7,344 nucleotides of DNA from JBNJDW01 sp051745265 (GTDB lineage Bacteria > Pseudomonadota > Alphaproteobacteria > Micavibrionales > CSBR16-224), in contig JBNJDW010000092.1 in NCBI GenBank assembly GCA_051745265.1, positions 1-7,344 of the forward strand. Reading direction: 5' to 3'. Position 1 is the first letter of the stretch. Every line of letters starts with the position of its first letter. This document shows positions 4,817-7,344 of this stretch, piece by piece. A program made the position numbers and the translations under genes. Below the pieces are notes generated by a model. It saw only the letters and a list, made by a program, of their open reading frames with translations. It searched no databases and was not told where the DNA came from.

Positions 4817-7096
4817 TTAACCGCGATCCTGATTCATCACCTTGACCCAGGCTTCAACAAAATCGTTGATGAATTTTTCTTCTGAATCGTCATAGGCATA
4901 GACTTCGGATACGGCGCGGAGTTCGCTGTTGGATCCAAAGATCAAATCCACCGGCGTTGCCGTCCATTTGACCTTATCCGATCCGCTTTCATACCCGTTA
5001 TAAAGCCCGCCTGTATCGGCCTTTTTCCAGGTTGTATCCATGCTCAGAAGATTGACAAAGAAATCATTCTCCAGCGCGTTCTGATTATCGGTGAACACGC
5101 CATGACTGGCCCCGTCATAATTGGCGCCCAGTGTCCGCATACCACCGACCAGAACGGTCATTTCCGGTACCGACAGATTCAGCAATGATGCTTTTTCAAC
5201 CAGCATTTCGGCGGGGGAGCGGTCATTGCCGTCTTCAAAGTAATTGCGGAAGCCATCAGCCGCCGGTTCAAGGAAGGCAAAGGAACTGACATCTGTCTGG
5301 TCCTGCGATGCATCGGTACGCCCCGGTGTAAACGGCACATCAATATCATGCCCGGCATTCTTGGCCGCTTTTTCCAGCGCCGCCGCACCGCCAAGAACGA
5401 TCATATCGGCCATGGAGATTTTAACATCGCCCTGATCTGCGTTGAAATCGCTCCGGATATCTTCCAGCGTGCTGAGGACCTTATCCAGCTCTTCGGGGTT
5501 ATTGACCGCCCAATCCTTTTGCGGGGCAAGGCGCAGACGGCCACCATTGGCACCACCACGCATATCCGTACCGCGATAGATTGACGCCGCCGCCCAGGAG
5601 GTGCGGACCAGTTCCGCTATGCTCAGATCTGACTCCAGAATTTCAGATTTCAAATCCTCAACCTGTGTATCACTGACCATTTTGTAATCAGCTTCGGGGA
5701 TAATATCCTGCCAGACCAGTTCAACATCCGGTGCCAGCGATCCCAGATAGCGCGAGCGCGGGCCCAGATCACGATGGGTCAGTTTAAACCAGGCGCGGGC
5801 AAAGGCATCTTCGAACTCTTCGGGATTATCAAGAAAGCGTTTGGAAATTTTCCGGTATTCCGGATCCTTTTTTAAGGCAAGGTCAGTGGTGAACATGATC
5901 GGCGCGTGGAATTTATCCGGATCATGGGCATCGGGGACCATATTGGCCGCGCTTTCATCTGTCGGAATCCACTGCACCGCGCCCGCCGGGCTTTTGGTTT
6001 TTTTCCATTCAAAATTAAACAGGTTTTGCAGGAAGTTATGGGTGAATTCCGCCGGGCTGACTGTCCAGGCGCCTTCAAGGCCGCTGGTAATTGTGTCAGG
6101 GCCCTTACCTGATTTATAGCTGTTTTTCCAGCCCAGCCCCTGTTCCTCAACACCGGCAGCTTCGGGTTCGGCGCCGACATGTTTTTTAGGGTCCGCCGCG
6201 CCATGAGCCTTACCAAAGGTATGCCCGCCGGCGATCAGGGCGACGGTTTCCTCGTCACTCATCGCCATCCGGCCAAAGGCTTCTTTAATGGCCTTGGCGG
6301 CATCGAGCGGGTCACTGTTGCCGCCCGGGCCTTCGGGATTAACGTAGATCAGGCCCATTTGTGTTGCGCCCAGAGGGTTTTGCAGATTGCCTTTGGCATC
6401 GCGGCGGTCAAAGCCCAGCCATTCGCCTTCCGGGCCCCAATAGACGTCTTCAGGCTCCCAGCCATCAACACGGCCACCGGCAAAGCCGAGGGTTTCAAAA
6501 CCCATCGACTCCATCGCCACTGTTCCGGCCAGCGCCATCAGATCGGCCCATGAAATTTTCTCGCCATATTTTTGCTTCAAAGGCCAGAGCAGCCTGGCGG
6601 CTTTATCGAGATTGGCGTTATCCGGCCAGCTGTTGAGCGGGGCAAAGCGCTGCATACCGCCATCAGCACCGCCTCTACCATCAGAAACGCGATAGGTCCC
6701 GGCGCTGTGCCAGGCCATACGAATAAAGAACGGCCCGTAATGGCCGTAATCTGCCGGCCACCAGTCCTGCGAGGTTGTCATCACCTCTTCCAGATCCTTT
6801 TTGACTTCGTTCAGATCGAGCGACAGAAAAGCCTCTTCATAATCAAAATCGGCGCCCATCGGGTTTGATTTTGGCGCCTCGGTCCGCAGGGGTGACAGGT
6901 CAAGACGGTTGGGCCACCAATATTGATTGTCGAGCGTATTCTGTGTATCGGCCGTCGCCGTGACTTTGTTCTGGCTTTCTGAAACATCGCCTAATTCCGC
7001 GCCGTTTTGTGCCTGCGCGTTCGAGGCCGCGGCCAGCGCGATGGTCGAAACCCCCATCGCCAATACGGCTGTAAAGAATCTGGTTTTCGTCAACAT
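4817..7096 (-). CDS. katG: Exported bifunctional catalase-peroxidase KatG
   Basis: KatG is a haem enzyme that dismutates H2O2 and also acts as a peroxidase. The 759-residue product has the duplicated class I peroxidase layout. In the active N-terminal domain the distal residues are Arg126, Trp129 and His130 in RMAWHSAGTYR, and the proximal haem ligand is His292 in GGHTFGKAHGA. Trp344 (EGAWT) and Asp405 (TTDLAL) match the proximal Trp and Asp of other KatGs. The Trp-Tyr-Met crosslink is available as Trp129, Tyr251 (LIYVNPEGPGG) and Met277 (RMAM). The mobile Arg fits Arg449 (SRYLG). The C-terminal domain from about 480 lacks the haem His, as usual (GGMRTLGANYDG, 651-662). Residues 1-29 are a Sec-type signal peptide ending AQA, so this is probably a periplasmic form, like plasmid-borne KatP. 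AGGGAG precedes the ATG at 7096. An OxyR-like site lies upstream. Confidence 0.98.
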   Translation of the reverse strand: MLTKTRFFTAVLAMGVSTIALAAASNAQAQNGAELGDVSESQNKVTATADTQNTLDNQYWWPNRLDLSPLRTEAPKSNPMGADFDYEEAFLSLDLNEVKKDLEEVMTTSQDWWPADYGHYGPFFIRMAWHSAGTYRVSDGRGGADGGMQRFAPLNSWPDNANLDKAARLLWPLKQKYGEKISWADLMALAGTVAMESMGFETLGFAGGRVDGWEPEDVYWGPEGEWLGFDRRDAKGNLQNPLGATQMGLIYVNPEGPGGNSDPLDAAKAIKEAFGRMAMSDEETVALIAGGHTFGKAHGAADPKKHVGAEPEAAGVEEQGLGWKNSYKSGKGPDTITSGLEGAWTVSPAEFTHNFLQNLFNFEWKKTKSPAGAVQWIPTDESAANMVPDAHDPDKFHAPIMFTTDLALKKDPEYRKISKRFLDNPEEFEDAFARAWFKLTHRDLGPRSRYLGSLAPDVELVWQDIIPEADYKMVSDTQVEDLKSEILESDLSIAELVRTSWAAASIYRGTDMRGGANGGRLRLAPQKDWAVNNPEELDKVLSTLEDIRSDFNADQGDVKISMADMIVLGGAAALEKAAKNAGHDIDVPFTPGRTDASQDQTDVSSFAFLEPAADGFRNYFEDGNDRSPAEMLVEKASLLNLSVPEMTVLVGGMRTLGANYDGASHGVFTDNQNALENDFFVNLLSMDTTWKKADTGGLYNGYESGSDKVKWTATPVDLIFGSNSELRAVSEVYAYDDSEEKFINDFVEAWVKVMNQDRG

Positions 7097-7108
7097 GCTT
7101 ATTCTCCC

Positions 7109-7137
7109 TTTAGGTTTAAAACTGTTATAGACCTAAA
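7109..7137. repeat. Inverted repeat in the katG leader beside the ribosome binding site
   Basis: TTTAGGT (7109-7115) and ACCTAAA (7131-7137) are perfect 7-bp arms around a 15-nt loop. In the katG transcript the second arm directly abuts and partly overlaps the Shine-Dalgarno stretch (AAAGGGAG, minus strand). A hairpin there could affect translation, or the arms could be protein-binding half-sites. The loop contains the proposed -10 box, so both readings depend on where transcription starts. Confidence 0.4.
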
Positions 7138-7152
7138 AGAATAATAAAATCT
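7124..7152 (-). promoter_or_regulatory. Candidate katG promoter downstream of the OxyR-like site
   Basis: TATAAC (7129-7124, minus strand) is a good -10 box. At 17 bp spacing the -35 position reads AGATTT (7152-7147), which is poor, as expected of an activator-dependent promoter. The predicted start near 7117 would put the OxyR-like element's centre near -67. A competing TATAAT on the same strand (7170-7165) lies inside the operator-like element. Confidence 0.35.
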
Positions 7153-7165
7153 TACGATTAGGATA

Positions 7166-7202
7166 TTATATTGTATCTATTGTTGTGATAGGTTTTGTTT
7201 AT
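7166..7202. promoter_or_regulatory. Candidate OxyR-binding site upstream of katG
   Basis: The known OxyR motif is two ATAGnTnnnAnCTAT half-sites separated by 7 nt. Here CTAT (7177-7180), exactly 7 nt, and ATAG (7188-7191) form the central part perfectly. The outer positions fit partly: the left half matches 8 of 10 conserved bases and the right half 8 of 10. The site is 70 bp upstream of the katG ATG, and peroxide-responsive OxyR control of katG is well known. Binding is inferred; the sequence is AT-rich, which weakens the outer matches. Confidence 0.6.
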
Positions 7203-7344
7203 CAGTCGAGACAAGGCATATCCGTCATACTCAAATTTCTTTTAGCGTTTTAAATCCCGATAAAAATTTTCGTGTGCGCCCAAAGCAAGGTCAGTGAATT
7301 ATTTTCATGCATTATAAACTATTTTATTCAGAGTTCATTCGTTG
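7203..7344. other. Non-coding right edge, no supported gene
   Basis: No open frame with a ribosome binding site was found on either strand. A TATAAT on the minus strand (7316-7311) could be a distal promoter, but it lacks a recognisable -35. The 20-codon frame starting just after it has no ribosome binding site. Confidence 0.5.

Noticed and set aside
5179..7130. Several plus-strand and off-frame open frames opposite katG
   Set aside because: They lie antisense or out of frame to a fully conserved KatG, lack ribosome binding sites and show no recognisable domains.
7249..7311. A 20-codon minus-strand frame beginning inside TATAAT upstream of katG
   Set aside because: It has no ribosome binding site and no similarity to a known leader peptide; the start overlaps the putative -10 box.

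Overview
The window reads as a chromosomal segment of a Gram-negative bacterium, most likely an alphaproteobacterium of moderate GC content. This is an inference from three things: an outer-membrane inverse-autotransporter barrel and two exported stress enzymes with Sec signal peptides; glutathione-dependent chemistry; and a promoter resembling the alphaproteobacterial general-stress (EcfG-type) consensus. No rRNA, tRNA, CRISPR array, insertion sequence or phage gene was seen.

Layout. Positions 1-601 (minus) hold a nearly complete exported methionine sulfoxide reductase MsrA that runs off the left edge. Positions 738-902 (minus) hold a 54-residue KGG-repeat stress protein with its own terminator and an EcfG-like promoter. 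Positions 1054-1512 (minus) encode a four-helix membrane protein resembling the ABZJ_00895 family. It is divergent from a glutathionyl-hydroquinone reductase (1663-2595, plus), and the gap between them holds a perfect 7-bp-arm inverted repeat. Positions 2709-4433 (plus) encode an inverse autotransporter: a signal peptide, an intimin/invasin-type beta-barrel, then a small right-handed beta-helix passenger with the protein's only two cysteines near its C-terminus. A 73-residue two-helix membrane protein follows (4532-4753, plus). A strong bidirectional terminator separates it from a convergent exported catalase-peroxidase KatG (4817-7096, minus). Upstream of katG is a 37-bp element fitting the OxyR operator layout, with a central CTAT-N7-ATAG.

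How the genes relate. Four of the seven genes fit oxidative or general stress defence. KatG would remove peroxide and MsrA would repair oxidised methionines, both probably outside the cytoplasm. The glutathionyl-hydroquinone reductase would recycle glutathionylated quinols in the cytoplasm. The KGG protein is of a general-stress type. They are not one operon: strands alternate, and terminators or promoters lie between them. The surface protein and its small membrane neighbour are the least ordinary part. The best leads are the inverse-autotransporter/beta-helix architecture, the OxyR-like site at katG and the EcfG-like promoter at the KGG gene. No wholly new multi-gene system is evident.
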